The notes: a model not told the origin generated them from the letters alone. DNA of 64,000 nucleotides from Bog-756 sp963778165 (GCA_963778165.1 CAVZTE010000007.1:124001-188000); one strand, 5' to 3'. Positions 9,711-19,355 are shown, numbered from the stretch's first letter. Program-made: numbers and translations.

Positions 9711-12008
9711 ATGGAAACCCCGCCCTTCCGCGGCGTCATCGGTGATGACTGGAGGGACTCCACCCCGTCGTGGCCCGACCATCCCACCCCACCGGCCGGC
9801 GCTCCCAACGTGCTGCTGGTGGTACTGGACGATGTGGGCTTCGCCCAGCTGGGGTGTTACGGATCGGACATCGCCACCCCGACCATCGACGGCCTGGCCG
9901 CCGAAGGGGTGCGCCTGAGCAACTTCCACACCACGGCCCTGTGCTCGCCCACCCGGGCCTGCCTGTTGACCGGGCGCAACCACCACCGCAGCGGCCTGGG
10001 CCGGGTCGCCGACCTGGCCATGGGCTACCCGGGCTACAACGGCGAGGTCCCCAAGGAGAACGGCTTCCTCTCCGAGATCCTGCGCCAGGCCGGTTACGCC
10101 ACCTACGCCGTGGGCAAGTGGCACCTCACCCCCGAGGACGAGACCAGCATGGCCGCCCCTCGCCACAGTTGGCCCCTGGGCCGGGGATTCGACCGCTGGT
10201 ACGGGTTCCACGGGGGCGAGACCCACCAGTTCGTCCCGGCCCTCTATCACGACAACCACTCGATCCAGCCGCCGCGGTCGGTGGCCGAGGGCTACCACCT
10301 GAGTGCGGACCTGGCCGACCAGGCCATCGCCCAGCTGGCCGACCTGCGGGCGGTGGACACCGACCGGCCGTTCTTCCTGTACTTCGCCACCGGGGCCTGT
10401 CACTCGCCCCATCACGCCCCGGCCGACTGGATCGAGCGCTACCGCGGCCGGTTCGACCTGGGCTGGGACCGGTGGCGCCACGAGATCTTCGCCCGACAGA
10501 TCAGCCTGGGTCTCTTCCCCGAGGGCACGGAGATGGCCCCCCGCCCGCCGTGGGTGCCGGCCTGGGACGACCTGCCCGAGGACCAGAAGCGGGTGGCGGC
10601 GCGGTTCATGGAGTGCTTTGCGGCCTTCCTCTCCTACACCGACGCCCAGTTGGCCCGGGTGCTGGCCTTCTTGGAGGAGACCGGCGACCGGCAGGACACC
10701 GTGGTCATCCTGGTGTCGGACAACGGGGCCAGTTCGGAGGGTGGGGTGTCGGGGTCGATCAACGACAACCGGTTGGAGAACGTCGATCCGGCCGGTCCGG
10801 CCGAGCTGGCGCGGCGCATCGACGAGATCGGCGGCCCCAGTGCCCACAACAACTACCCGTGGGGTTGGACCATGGCCGGCAACACCCCGTTCAAGCGCTG
10901 GAAGCGGGAGGTCCACGAAGGTGGGGTGGCCGATCCCTGCATCGTGAGCTGGCCGGATCGGTTCCCGTCCGGTGGCGGGGTGCGGCGCCAGTTCACCCAC
11001 GCCGTCGACATTCTCCCCACGGTCTTGGAGTTGGCCGGGATCGAGGCCCCGACCACCATCGAGTACGTGCCCCAGAGCGAGCTCGACGGGGTGAGTTTCG
11101 CCGCGGTGCTGGAGCCGGCCGGTGCCGAGGCTCCGCCCCACCGCACTACGCAGCACTTCGAGATGTTCGGGAGCCGGGCCCTCTATCACGATGGTTGGAA
11201 GGCGGTGACCTTCAAACCCATCGGACCGGTCTACAACGACGGGATCAACTGGAACGCCCCCTTCAGCGAGGACCGCTGGGAGCTGTACCACGTGGAGTCC
11301 GATCCGGCCGAGATCCACGACCTGGCCCAGGACCACCCCGAACGGTTGAACGACATGATCGAGCGGTGGTGGGTGGAGGCCCGGCGCAACCAGGTGCTGC
11401 CGCTGGACAACCGGATCCTGCACACCATCATCAACCGCAAACCGGACTGGAGGGCCCCCCGCCTTTCCACCACCTACTACCCCGGTGGCTCACCGGTCCC
11501 CGAGCCGGTGGCGGCCAACGTCAAGAACCGGAGCCACATCATCGAGGTGGACGTCACCGTCCCACCCGGTGGGGGCGAAGGGGTCCTGCTGGCCCAGGGC
11601 TCGGTGCTCGGGGGCTTCTCCTTCCATCTCCATGACGGATGCCTGCGCCACGTGCACAACCTCTACGGCAAGGAGCTTCACGTGACCGCAGCCAGCGCGC
11701 CGGTCGAGCCGGGCCGTCACCGCCTGGGCTTCCGCTTCGACCGCCGGGACGATGCCGGCGGCACGACAGTCCTCACCGTCGACGGCGCCGTGGTGGCCGA
11801 GGGGGAGATACCGCTGTTCACCGTGGCGGCCTTCAGCGCCACCGGAGCCGGCTTGACCTGCGGCTACGAGCTGGGCCCGGCCGTCGGGGATGACTACGAG
11901 GCGCCGTTCCGGTGCACGGCCACCATCCATACGGCCACCATTACGCTGAGTGAGCAGGTGCCGGTCAACCCGATGGTGGAGTTCGAGCGGATCCTGTCCG
12001 AGCAGTAG
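9711..12008 (+). CDS. Arylsulfatase-type sulfatase with C-terminal beta-sandwich extension
   Basis: A 765-residue type I sulfatase. The metal site is NVLLVVLDDVGFAQLG (paired Asp) and the formylglycine motif is CSPTR with Cys78 and Arg82; the Cys must be converted to formylglycine by a maturase, which is not in this window. Other family blocks are GKWHL, SDNGAS and a late GWKAV. Residues ~590-765 follow the catalytic domain and look like a beta-sandwich, rich in alternating hydrophobic strands (FSFHLHDG, LTVDGAVVAEGEI). No signal peptide is visible, so it is probably cytoplasmic. AGGAGG lies a few bases before the ATG. The sulfated substrate is unknown. Confidence 0.92.
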   Translation: METPPFRGVIGDDWRDSTPSWPDHPTPPAGAPNVLLVVLDDVGFAQLGCYGSDIATPTIDGLAAEGVRLSNFHTTALCSPTRACLLTGRNHHRSGLGRVADLAMGYPGYNGEVPKENGFLSEILRQAGYATYAVGKWHLTPEDETSMAAPRHSWPLGRGFDRWYGFHGGETHQFVPALYHDNHSIQPPRSVAEGYHLSADLADQAIAQLADLRAVDTDRPFFLYFATGACHSPHHAPADWIERYRGRFDLGWDRWRHEIFARQISLGLFPEGTEMAPRPPWVPAWDDLPEDQKRVAARFMECFAAFLSYTDAQLARVLAFLEETGDRQDTVVILVSDNGASSEGGVSGSINDNRLENVDPAGPAELARRIDEIGGPSAHNNYPWGWTMAGNTPFKRWKREVHEGGVADPCIVSWPDRFPSGGGVRRQFTHAVDILPTVLELAGIEAPTTIEYVPQSELDGVSFAAVLEPAGAEAPPHRTTQHFEMFGSRALYHDGWKAVTFKPIGPVYNDGINWNAPFSEDRWELYHVESDPAEIHDLAQDHPERLNDMIERWWVEARRNQVLPLDNRILHTIINRKPDWRAPRLSTTYYPGGSPVPEPVAANVKNRSHIIEVDVTVPPGGGEGVLLAQGSVLGGFSFHLHDGCLRHVHNLYGKELHVTAASAPVEPGRHRLGFRFDRRDDAGGTTVLTVDGAVVAEGEIPLFTVAAFSATGAGLTCGYELGPAVGDDYEAPFRCTATIHTATITLSEQVPVNPMVEFERILSEQ

Positions 12009-12029
12009 CGCTGCGCCGGCCCCGTCAGC

Positions 12030-12055
12030 CCGGCGCCCCCAAGAGGGGGCGCCGG
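12030..12055 (+). terminator. Hairpin terminator after the sulfatase gene
   Basis: A perfect 11-base-pair stem (CCGGCGCCCCC / GGGGGCGCCGG) with the loop AAGA lies 22 bases after the sulfatase stop. It has only a short T-rich tail. It probably ends the catabolic transcript. The rest of the gap to 12206 is AT-richer and should hold the promoter of the protease gene. Confidence 0.6.
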
Positions 12056-12206
12056 TTGGGATTGGAGCACCGGTAGGGAATATGGGCACTTCAAGGACCA
12101 TGTTTAGGGAATTCATATGCTGAGTTCACCGTGCGTTTAGGTCCAGGGTGTCAATTAGGAGCAAGGATTTCCTGCGAGCAGCGCGGAACTGGAAGGCAGA
12201 AGGCAG

Positions 12207-13911
12207 ATGGACATGAGCGAGACTTGGCCCCCCACGACCGGCCCGGACGACGCCGAGCAGAACGGCCCCGCCGCCGCCGACGCCGGCGAGGCTTCGGCCA
12301 ACCCCATTCCCTTGGGGCCGGCGACCCCGTCGACCCCCTCGTACTGGCGTGAGTACCCCTACGCCGGGGCTCCTCAGGAGCCGGTGACCCCGCCTGCCGG
12401 CGAGGTCCACCAACCGCGGCCCTTTGCCACGGGACCGGGCTACCCGACCAGCGGGAACCCCTACCCAGGTCAGGGAGCGCCAACCGGATCACCGACACCA
12501 CCGGCCGGCTCGTGGCCGGCACCCCCCTACCAGGGCCCCGGTGGTCCCTGGGGAGCCCCCGGCGCCCCCACCCCGCCATACGGAGGCTGGCCCCCGCCCC
12601 CGGGCTACGCCCCTCCGCCCCCGCCGAGCTCCCCGAAGGGTCGCCGGGGCCTGGTAGCGGGCATGGTGGCGGTCTTCGCCGTGGTGGCCGTGCTGGCCGG
12701 GGCCGGACTCGGTCATGTCGTTTGGCCCTCGACGACCACCGCCAGCGCCACGCAGGGCTCCGGTAACACCGGGGGAACCAGCTCCCCCTACGGATCCGGC
12801 GGCGAGCTGTCGCCCTATGGCTCCGGGGGAGAGGTCACCCCCTTCGGCGGATCGGGCTCCGGCTCCGGCGGGAACTCGTCCACCGGCGCCGGCGCCCCGT
12901 CGGATGTCTCCGCCATCGCCGCCAAGGTCGACCCCGACCTGGTGGACATCAACACCAATCTGAGCTACGAGGATGAAGAGGCCGCCGGTACCGGCATGGT
13001 GCTCACCTCGAATGGCGTGGTCCTCACCAACAACCACGTCATCGACGGGGCCACCAGCATAAGCGTGACCGACATCGGCAACGGGAAGACCTACTCGGCA
13101 CGGGTGATGGGGTACGACCGGACCGGGGACGTGGCCGTCATCAAGCTGGTCAACGCCAGCGGTCTCAACACCGTGTCCATCAGCAGCGGCACCGCCGCCG
13201 TGGGCCAGGCCGTGGTGGGAGTGGGCAACGCCGGCGGCTCCGGCGGCACCCCCAGCGCGGCCGGCGGCTCGATCACCGCCGTGGGCCAGTCCATCACCGC
13301 CAGTGACGACGGGGGCGGCAACGCCGAGCACCTGTCCGGCCTCATCGAGACCAACGCCGGCATCCAGCCCGGTGACTCGGGCGGCCCCCTGGTGAACTCC
13401 TCGGGCCAGGTCCTGGGCATGGACACCGCGGCCTCGGAGGACTCGGGCTACCAGGACACCGCCAGTCAGGGCTACACCATCCCGATCGAGACCGCTCTCA
13501 AGCTGGCCAAGAAGATCGAGAACGGCGACGCCTCCTCCACCATCCACATCGGCGCCACCGGCTTCCTCGGGGTCAGTGTGTCCTCCGGGGCCACCAGCAC
13601 CAGTGGTCAGGGAGGCGAAGGCTTCGGCTTGGGTGGTCTCGGTGGCAGCACCGGGAACCGGTACGTCGACTCCGACCACTCCCGGCGCCGACGTCGAAGG
13701 CACCCTCTCGGGCTCGCCGGCAGCCAAGGCCGGACTGGTGCAAGGAGATGTCATCACGGCCGTCAACGGGTCGTCGATCACCTCGTCGACGGGCCTGAGC
13801 AACGACCTCGAGCGGTACCACCCGGGCGACTCGGTCCAGCTCCAGTGGACCACCACCTCGGGCCAGACCCAGACGGCCAGCATCACGCTCGAGAACGGAC
13901 CGCCGGCCTGA
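12207..13911 (+). CDS. Membrane-anchored HtrA-like serine protease with PDZ domain (one frame shift)
   Basis: An S1C trypsin-like protease of about 568 residues. A Pro/Gly-rich cytoplasmic N-terminus (~140 residues) is followed by one membrane helix (about residues 147-170, LVAGMVAVFAVVAVLAGAG), a Ser/Gly-rich linker and the protease domain. The catalytic triad is visible: His277 (TNNHVID), Asp308 (GDVAVIKL), Ser391 (PGDSGGPL). The frame changes at about 13650-13670; beyond it the PDZ domain reads GADVEGTLSGSPAAKAGLVQ and DVITAVNGSSI, ending at 13911. Such DegP/PepD-type proteases guard envelope protein quality in Actinobacteria. A hairpin follows the stop. Confidence 0.88.
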
Positions 13912-13964
13912 GCCGCACTGCCGTCGGTGCCACCGGCGGCCAACCAGTGCCTGAACCAGCAACC

Positions 13965-13992
13965 AAGGGCCGGCCCTCCGGGGCCGGCCCTT
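13965..13992. terminator. Bidirectional hairpin terminator
   Basis: A perfect 12-base-pair stem (AAGGGCCGGCCC / GGGCCGGCCCTT) with the tetraloop TCCG lies between the convergent protease and phosphoribosyltransferase genes. The A and T bases at its ends allow it to act in both directions. Confidence 0.7.
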
Positions 13993-14027
13993 GAGTTCGA
14001 CGGGACGACCTTCGACGGGTCCTGCTC

Positions 14028-14633
14028 TCAGCCCCAGTCCTCCACCAGCTTCCCGCCCGAGGTCCTGAAGACCGGTATCGATCCGAGGGTCCGGACGACG
14101 GGAGCGTCGTCCCCGAGGACGGAGGACCACCCCGATCCCTCGGTGACCAGGGCCCCGATGACCACCGGTTCGCCCCCGACCCGGCGGACCAGGTTCAGTG
14201 CGGCCAGGGTCGATGCCCCGGTGGAGATGACATCGTCGACCACCGCCACCCGCCGGCCCTCGAGGGCCGGGGCCCGGGCCGGGTCGAGGCGGAGCTTCTG
14301 CTGCGCATCGGTGGTGATGGAGCGCACCGGCTCGGCCAGGCTCTCACCGAGGTGGATCTTCGGGGTCTTGTGGAGGATGACATAGTCGTCCAGGCCCAGG
14401 GCCCGGGTGACCTCGATGGCCAGGGGAATGCCCATGGTGGCCACCGACACCACAATCTCGGGCTCGAACTCGGCCAGGAGGGCGGCCAGCTCCCGACCCG
14501 CCGTCTCGGCGAAGGCCACGCCATGGTCCACGCAGATGAGCAGGGCGATGGTCAGCTCGTCGGAAAGCGGTACCAGGGGGAGGTCGAGTGTCTGGGATCC
14601 CACTGTCGTCCGGTACTGGCGGAGCCGGTCCAT
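14028..14633 (-). CDS. Phosphoribosyltransferase-like protein (purine PRTase type)
   Basis: A type I phosphoribosyltransferase of about 200 residues. The PRPP-binding signature is RRVAVVDDVISTGAS, with the adjacent Asp pair, and the fold starts with a hydrophobic beta strand EIVVSVATMGIPLAIEV. It resembles adenine/xanthine PRTases, and its closest relatives are often annotated simply as 'phosphoribosyltransferase family'. The ATG at 14633 is preferred because the first conserved block, MDRLRQYR, starts there; a GTG nine bases upstream is also possible. It would salvage a purine base with PRPP in the cytoplasm. It converges on the protease gene across a hairpin. Confidence 0.75.
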   Translation of the reverse strand: MDRLRQYRTTVGSQTLDLPLVPLSDELTIALLICVDHGVAFAETAGRELAALLAEFEPEIVVSVATMGIPLAIEVTRALGLDDYVILHKTPKIHLGESLAEPVRSITTDAQQKLRLDPARAPALEGRRVAVVDDVISTGASTLAALNLVRRVGGEPVVIGALVTEGSGWSSVLGDDAPVVRTLGSIPVFRTSGGKLVEDWG

Positions 14634-14788
14634 GGCCGAGACTCTCGCCCGAGGCCGTTCGGATGGCAAATGCAGAGGGAGGCGGGCTGGCCGGCACCCC
14701 AGGCCGCGCCGACGACCACCGCCGGTAGGCTGGGCCGTGGGGTGCCGCCTGTCCAGGGTGGCTCCCGGCGGGGCGACGGGCGACCCAC

Positions 14789-14843
14789 GACGGGCAGCGA
14801 GCAGAGTGACGCGCAGAGATCAGAGTGACGGGCAGCGAGCAGA
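14789..14843. repeat. Paired direct repeats at the start of a regulator gene
   Basis: A 17-base sequence GACGGGCAGCGAGCAGA occurs at 14789-14805 and again at 14827-14843, and a 10-base CAGAGTGACG occurs at 14802-14811 and 14821-14830, interleaved with it. The second copies overlap the GTG start of the downstream TetR-like gene. They may be a local duplication or regulator sites. Confidence 0.7.
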
Positions 14844-15661
14844 TGGCCAACGGACGTAGGGAGCGCCAACCCAAACAGAGCCGGGAAGCCCTCCGCTCCC
14901 TACTCCTCGACGCCGGTCGCTCGGTGCTCCTCGAGGACGGGCTGGGCACCGGAGCGGACACCCTCACCTTCAAGCGGGTCTTCGAGCGGGTCGAGGAGGA
15001 CACCGGGCTCCGGCTGTCCAACGCCTCCATCATCCGGCGGGTGTGGGAGAACCAGGCCGATTATCAGGCCGACGTCCTGGCCTCGGTGGCGGCAGAAGAG
15101 GGGCTCGGGGCCTTCGACCGGACCATCAACGCCCTGGTTCCCCTCATCGAGGACCTCGATGTGTCCACACCGGAGGCCCGGGAGCAGTCCCTGCTCGATG
15201 TGTGCCGGATCGGGGGAGCGGCCAACATCCTGACCCTCCTGGAGTCGCCGAACTGGTCGTTGTGGATCGCCGTGTGGTCTCTGGCCACCACCGAGCCGGC
15301 CCACGGCGCGGCCCACCCGGCCGATCTCCAAAAGAGGATCCGGGTGGCCCTGTTGGAGGGCTATGACGGCTTCACGGCGCGGTGGGAGGATGCCTACCGG
15401 ACGCTGGCGGACTTTTTGGGCATGAGGATCCGGGCCCCGCTGACCTTCGGCCAGTTGTCGGTGGCCGTCGGGGCCCTGGCCGAAGGGTGCTCCCTACGGC
15501 ACCGGGTGGACGAAGGGATGGAAGGGATCCTTCGACCTACCGGGCCTGACGGCGAGGAACAGGAGTGGACCCTGTTCGCCATCGGGTTGGAGGCGATCCT
15601 TCACCAGTTCTTCGAACCCGACCCCGAGCGGGCCGACCGTCGGGTCCCGGCCGCCGGGTAG
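14825..15661 (+). CDS. TetR-like transcriptional regulator, atypical
   Basis: A 278-residue protein whose first ~70 residues look like a TetR-type DNA-binding domain: a basic start (GRRERQPKQSREALR), a helix LLLDAGRSVLLEDGLG, and a helix-turn-helix-like LSNASIIRRVWENQADYQAD. That last segment replaces the usual tyrosine/phenylalanine signature, so this is a divergent subgroup. The remainder is an alpha-helical ligand domain longer than is common. ATG at 14843 is an alternative start. It converges on the acyl-CoA ligase gene and could regulate that operon. The function is inferred from fold-like features only. Confidence 0.65.
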   Translation: MTGSEQMANGRRERQPKQSREALRSLLLDAGRSVLLEDGLGTGADTLTFKRVFERVEEDTGLRLSNASIIRRVWENQADYQADVLASVAAEEGLGAFDRTINALVPLIEDLDVSTPEAREQSLLDVCRIGGAANILTLLESPNWSLWIAVWSLATTEPAHGAAHPADLQKRIRVALLEGYDGFTARWEDAYRTLADFLGMRIRAPLTFGQLSVAVGALAEGCSLRHRVDEGMEGILRPTGPDGEEQEWTLFAIGLEAILHQFFEPDPERADRRVPAAG

Positions 15662-15679
15662 CGATCACGATCCGACCAC

Positions 15680-17206
15680 TCAGGACGGCGGCCGGCGGGC
15701 CGGTGGGACATCGGAGAGCAGTTGGCGCAGGGCCACCCGGTTGAGCTTGCCGAGCACGCTGATCGGGAGCTCGTCGGCGAATCCGATGTACTCGGGCACC
15801 TTGAACGTGGCCAGATGCGAGGCGCAGTGGGCCACCAGGGCCTCGGTGGACACCGGCCGGGACGCCACCACCACCGCTCCCACCCGTTCTCCCAACTCGT
15901 CGTCGGGCACGCCGACCACCCCGGCGTCGACCACGTCCGGATGGGTGCGGAGGATCTCTTCGACCTCGACGGGCCCGAACTTCTCGCCGCCCCGGTTGAT
16001 GGTGTCCGAGAGCCGGCCCGTGGGGTACAGGTACCCCTGCTCGTCCTGCCAACCGGTATCGCCGGTGTGGAGCCACTCCGAGGTGGTGTTCTGGTGGGCC
16101 CGCACCACCAACTCCCCGACCTGGCCCGGCGCCACCGGCTGGCCCGACACCGGATCGACGATCTGGACGTCGACCCCGGCCAACGGGCGGCCCACCGAGT
16201 TGAGGCGGTCACCCCGTCGGTGGTCGTCCGGGGTCAGGGCGGCGTAGGCGCCGAGCGTCTCGGTCTGTCCGAAGGTGTTGGAGAAGTCCACCTCGGGGAG
16301 GGCGGCCACCGCCCTTCGGATCAGGTCCACCGGTGAGGCTGCCGCCCCATAGCTCAAGGCGGCCAGCGAACTGAGGTCGGCGGAGGCGAACTCCGGGTGG
16401 TCGAGGATCCGGCGGAGCATGGTCGGGACCACGAAGGTCTGGGTCACCCGGTACCGCTCCACCAGGCGGAGCCACTCCCCGGCGTCGAAGCGGGGCATCA
16501 TGACCAGCTGCTTGCCCTGGTGCAGCGAGATGAACATGCCCAGGGTGCCGGCGATGTGGAAGATCGGCGCCGACATCATGTCGACGACCTGGGCGGCATC
16601 GGGGTCGATGGGCTTGGAGTAGTAGGCCAGACGGTCGGCGACCACGCCGTGACTGATGGCGATGGGCTTGGGCAGCCCGGTGGTGCCGCTGGTGAACAGG
16701 ACCAGGGCGGTGTCGTCGCCTTCCCCGATGGCCGAGGTGCCGATCTCGTCGTGGCCATCGGCGGCGAGAACGTCAGCCTCACTCAGGACCGGACCGTCGA
16801 GCGCCTGGCTCAAGCCGTCGGTGAATGGCGCACCGGCCACACCCACCCGTGTTCCCACCAGCTCGGCCAGGAGAGCCAGCTCGCCCGGGGTCAGGTAGGC
16901 GTTCATCTGGGCGGCGGCCGCCCCCAACCTCGCCGCCGCGAAGATGGTGGCGATGGACAGCGCGCTGCTCGAGATTGACCAGCGCCACCCGGTCCCCGGG
17001 TCGGACCCCGGCTGCGGCCAGGGCCGAGCACGACTGCCGGATGAGCGTCTCCAACTGGCGGAAGGTGTAGGTCGTCGTCGTCCACCACCAGGGCCACCCG
17101 GTCGGGCACGCCGCTCGAGAGCGGGGTCGGTGGCGTGCCCGACGTTCATCGAGGAGCGCCCGGCGCGGGCCGGCAGCGCGTCCGGTGGCAAGGGGAGGGT
17201 GGTCAT
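15680..17206 (-). CDS. AMP-dependent acyl-CoA synthetase/ligase (three frame shifts near the N-terminus)
   Basis: A class I adenylate-forming enzyme of about 508 residues. It has the P-loop-like LVLFTSGTTGLPKPI, the A5-type NTFGQTET motif, the hinge region LHTGDTGWQDEQGYLYPTGR and GGEKFGPVEVEEIL, and the C-terminal catalytic lysine block LPISVLGKLNR. It activates a carboxylic acid to its CoA thioester via an acyl-adenylate. The frame breaks near 17110, 17078 and 16970; joined, residues ~35-85 read VPDRVALVVDD, then TYTFRQLETLIRQ and GVRPGDRVALVNL. It follows the binding-lipoprotein gene by nine bases, which suggests uptake and activation of the same acid. Confidence 0.87.
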   Translation of the reverse strand: MTTLPLPPDALPARAGRSSMNVGHATDPALERRARPGGPGGGRRRPTPSASWRRSSGSRARPWPQPGSDPGTGWRWSISSSALSIATIFAAARLGAAAAQMNAYLTPGELALLAELVGTRVGVAGAPFTDGLSQALDGPVLSEADVLAADGHDEIGTSAIGEGDDTALVLFTSGTTGLPKPIAISHGVVADRLAYYSKPIDPDAAQVVDMMSAPIFHIAGTLGMFISLHQGKQLVMMPRFDAGEWLRLVERYRVTQTFVVPTMLRRILDHPEFASADLSSLAALSYGAAASPVDLIRRAVAALPEVDFSNTFGQTETLGAYAALTPDDHRRGDRLNSVGRPLAGVDVQIVDPVSGQPVAPGQVGELVVRAHQNTTSEWLHTGDTGWQDEQGYLYPTGRLSDTINRGGEKFGPVEVEEILRTHPDVVDAGVVGVPDDELGERVGAVVVASRPVSTEALVAHCASHLATFKVPEYIGFADELPISVLGKLNRVALRQLLSDVPPARRPPS

Positions 17207-17215
17207 CGTTCGGGG

Positions 17216-18746
17216 TCAGCCGGTGGGCAGCGGGGTGAAGGGGGTGAGGTCGACCCAGCAGGTCCCTTGGGCCTTGCCCTGGGAGGTCAGCTGGCAATCG
17301 GAGGTCGGTGGCACATTGTTGCGCAGTTTCACGATCTTGTACTCGGTCGGTCCGTAGCGTTTGTCGGGTCCGAAGCTGAGGACCGGCGACCAGGTGCCGG
17401 CGAAGTTGGTGATCTTCGACATGGCGGTCACGAAGGTCCGTCGATTGAGGTCCGGTCCGGCATTGCCGGGCCGCCTCGGCGAAGAGGGTGATGGCTTGGC
17501 ACCAACCGACCACCGGTCCCTGTTGCTCGAGGTAGTCGGTGGTGTCACCTTGAGGGATCTGCGGGTAGGCCTTGTGCCACGGGGCCCAGCACGCCTTCAC
17601 CCCGGGGTCGTACCCCTTGGGACCGGTGAAGTCGGAGTACGTGGTTCCGCCGCCGAGGGTCTCGGTGGTCAGCCCCTCCTGACCGTTGAGGGCCTTCTCG
17701 TAGGGGATGGGGATCAGACCCAGCGCCGACTCGATGCTGGACTCGTAGTCACTGAGGAGCAGCTTGGGATACCACTGCTGCTGGGTCTCGGCCTGGAGCA
17801 CCGGATACATCACGTTGAACGGGATGAGCGGGATCACCGAGGTGACCCCGGCGCTGCGGAGCTGCTGGACCACCAGCGGGGCCTGGGCGTCGGTGGTGGC
17901 GGTGTCGTCGGGGTTCGAGTCGATGCTCTTGACCACCGGGGTGATGCCGGCATTGCGCAGATCGGGCAGCAGGTACTGGTTCAGGGCCAGCACGTCCGAG
18001 GCCCGGTCGCCGGCGATGACCCCCACCTTGATGCTTCCCCCGATCAGGTGGTCACTCAACCCCCAGTTGACCACGGCCTGGAGGATGGTGGCCTGGTCCG
18101 GCCCGGTCCACCACAGGTAGGGCGAGCCTTCGTTGGTCCAGTTGGTGACCGTGGACCATGCACCGATGAAGGGGGTGTGGCCCTCCTGGGTGATGCACAG
18201 CTGATCGTCGCCGGTCCAGTCGCCGATGCCGTCCAGCACGGCGAACGCCGCCGGTGAACCGTCGGTCCAGGTCTTGCACAACGCCCGCATCTCGGTCTCG
18301 TTGGTCGGGTCGAAGGTGTCGATGACCGGGTTGATCTTCCGGCCGTTGATACCGCCCTGGTCGTTGATCTGCTTGACGTAGAAGTTGATGGCCTTGGCCT
18401 GCTCACCGAACTCGGCGTCGGCGGCGAACCCCTCCTGCCCGGCCAGCGAGTTGAGCGCCACCACCGGGAACATGACATTGATGGTGCTCTTGGTGACGCC
18501 CCGGTTCGAGGTACTGGCCGAGCTCACCGGGCTCGGACCCGATCCCCCGGCTCCCGTTCCACTCGACGGTGCCGTCGTCGTGGTGTTGGCCGACGTGGAG
18601 TTGGAGCAGGCCGCCACCCCGATGAGGACCGCTCCCAATACGGCCAACACCCGCAGGGGGTGAGAACCGGGGCGCCGGGTGCCACCACTCCGGGACCTCT
18701 CCGGTCCTCGGTTTCGTCGCCACCGGCTGTCTGCACCCATGTCCAT
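17216..18746 (-). CDS. ABC transporter substrate-binding lipoprotein, branched-chain amino acid type (one frame shift)
   Basis: A periplasmic-binding-protein-like lipoprotein of about 510 residues (Leu/Ile/Val-binding family, PF13458 type). A basic N-terminal region is followed by a hydrophobic signal and lipobox IGVAAC with Cys47, then a Ser/Thr/Gly-rich linker. The domain begins with TINVMFPVVALNSLAGQEG and has INDQGGINGRKINPVIDTFD, a strong family mark. The frame shifts near 17467, after which the C-terminus reads NRRTFVTAMSKI and TPFTPLPTG. No permease or ATPase gene is adjacent. In Actinobacteria such orphans commonly bind carboxylic acids rather than amino acids; the ligase partner supports that. 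Several in-frame starts are possible. Confidence 0.87.
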
Positions 18747-19031
18747 GCGTCCGTCGCTTCCTGTGGGGATCCACCGTGCCGACCCGTGCCGACCCGTGCG
18801 GCCAGGGCACAACCCTATTGAGTCGACCCGGGATCGACAAACCCTACCGAGCAGACCGGAAATCGGACTGTCAGGTGGTGCGGTGCCTGATGGTCCGAGG
18901 GATCCGCGGCGCGGTTCCGAGCTTCGAAGCCCGGCCCGGGGGCGCCGCCGATCGGCGACCTAGGGTACCGGGGCGGGCGATGGTCGGGTGGGTCTCGGCC
19001 GGCCCCGATGGGCACAGAAGGAGGACGCACC

Positions 19032-19355
19032 TTGGGACATGTGCAGGTCCAGTTCGCCATCGACGACCCGGTGAGGGCCGATGCCATGGTGGAGTCACTC
19101 CTCGACAGCCGTCTGGTGGCGTGCGGTCAGCGCACCGGCCCCGTGCGCAGCCGGTACCGGTGGCAGGGCTCGCTCGAGGAGGCCGAGGAGTGGCTGGTCC
19201 TCCTCAAGACCCGGACCGAGCTGACCGACCGGGTCATCGAGTTGGTCGTGGACCAACACCCCTACGAGACGCCCGAGGTGATCGTCGTGCCCGTCGTGGG
19301 CGGGGCCCGGGGCTACCTCGAGTGGATCGACCGGTGCACCGGAGGGCCACGGTGA
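19032..19355 (+). CDS. cutA: CutA divalent-cation tolerance protein
   Basis: A 107-residue CutA1 protein, a small trimeric ferredoxin-like fold linked to divalent metal tolerance, with a function that is not settled. Recognised by DSRLVACGQ, the strand RYRWQGSLEEAEEWLVLLKT and the C-terminal HPYETPEVIVVPVVGGARGYLEWI. TTG at 19032 is chosen because AAGGAGG (19018-19024) sits seven bases upstream; the earlier in-frame ATG at 19008 would place the ribosome-binding site inside the gene. It is followed after about 35 bases by the isomerase-like gene in the same direction. Confidence 0.9.
   Translation: MGHVQVQFAIDDPVRADAMVESLLDSRLVACGQRTGPVRSRYRWQGSLEEAEEWLVLLKTRTELTDRVIELVVDQHPYETPEVIVVPVVGGARGYLEWIDRCTGGPR

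Noticed and set aside
16779..18812. An apparent fusion of the binding lipoprotein with the acyl-CoA ligase N-terminus.
   Set aside because: The lipoprotein frame shifts near 17467 and its real C-terminus ends at 17216; the ligase has its own ATG at 17206. The fused frame contains nonsense between the two.
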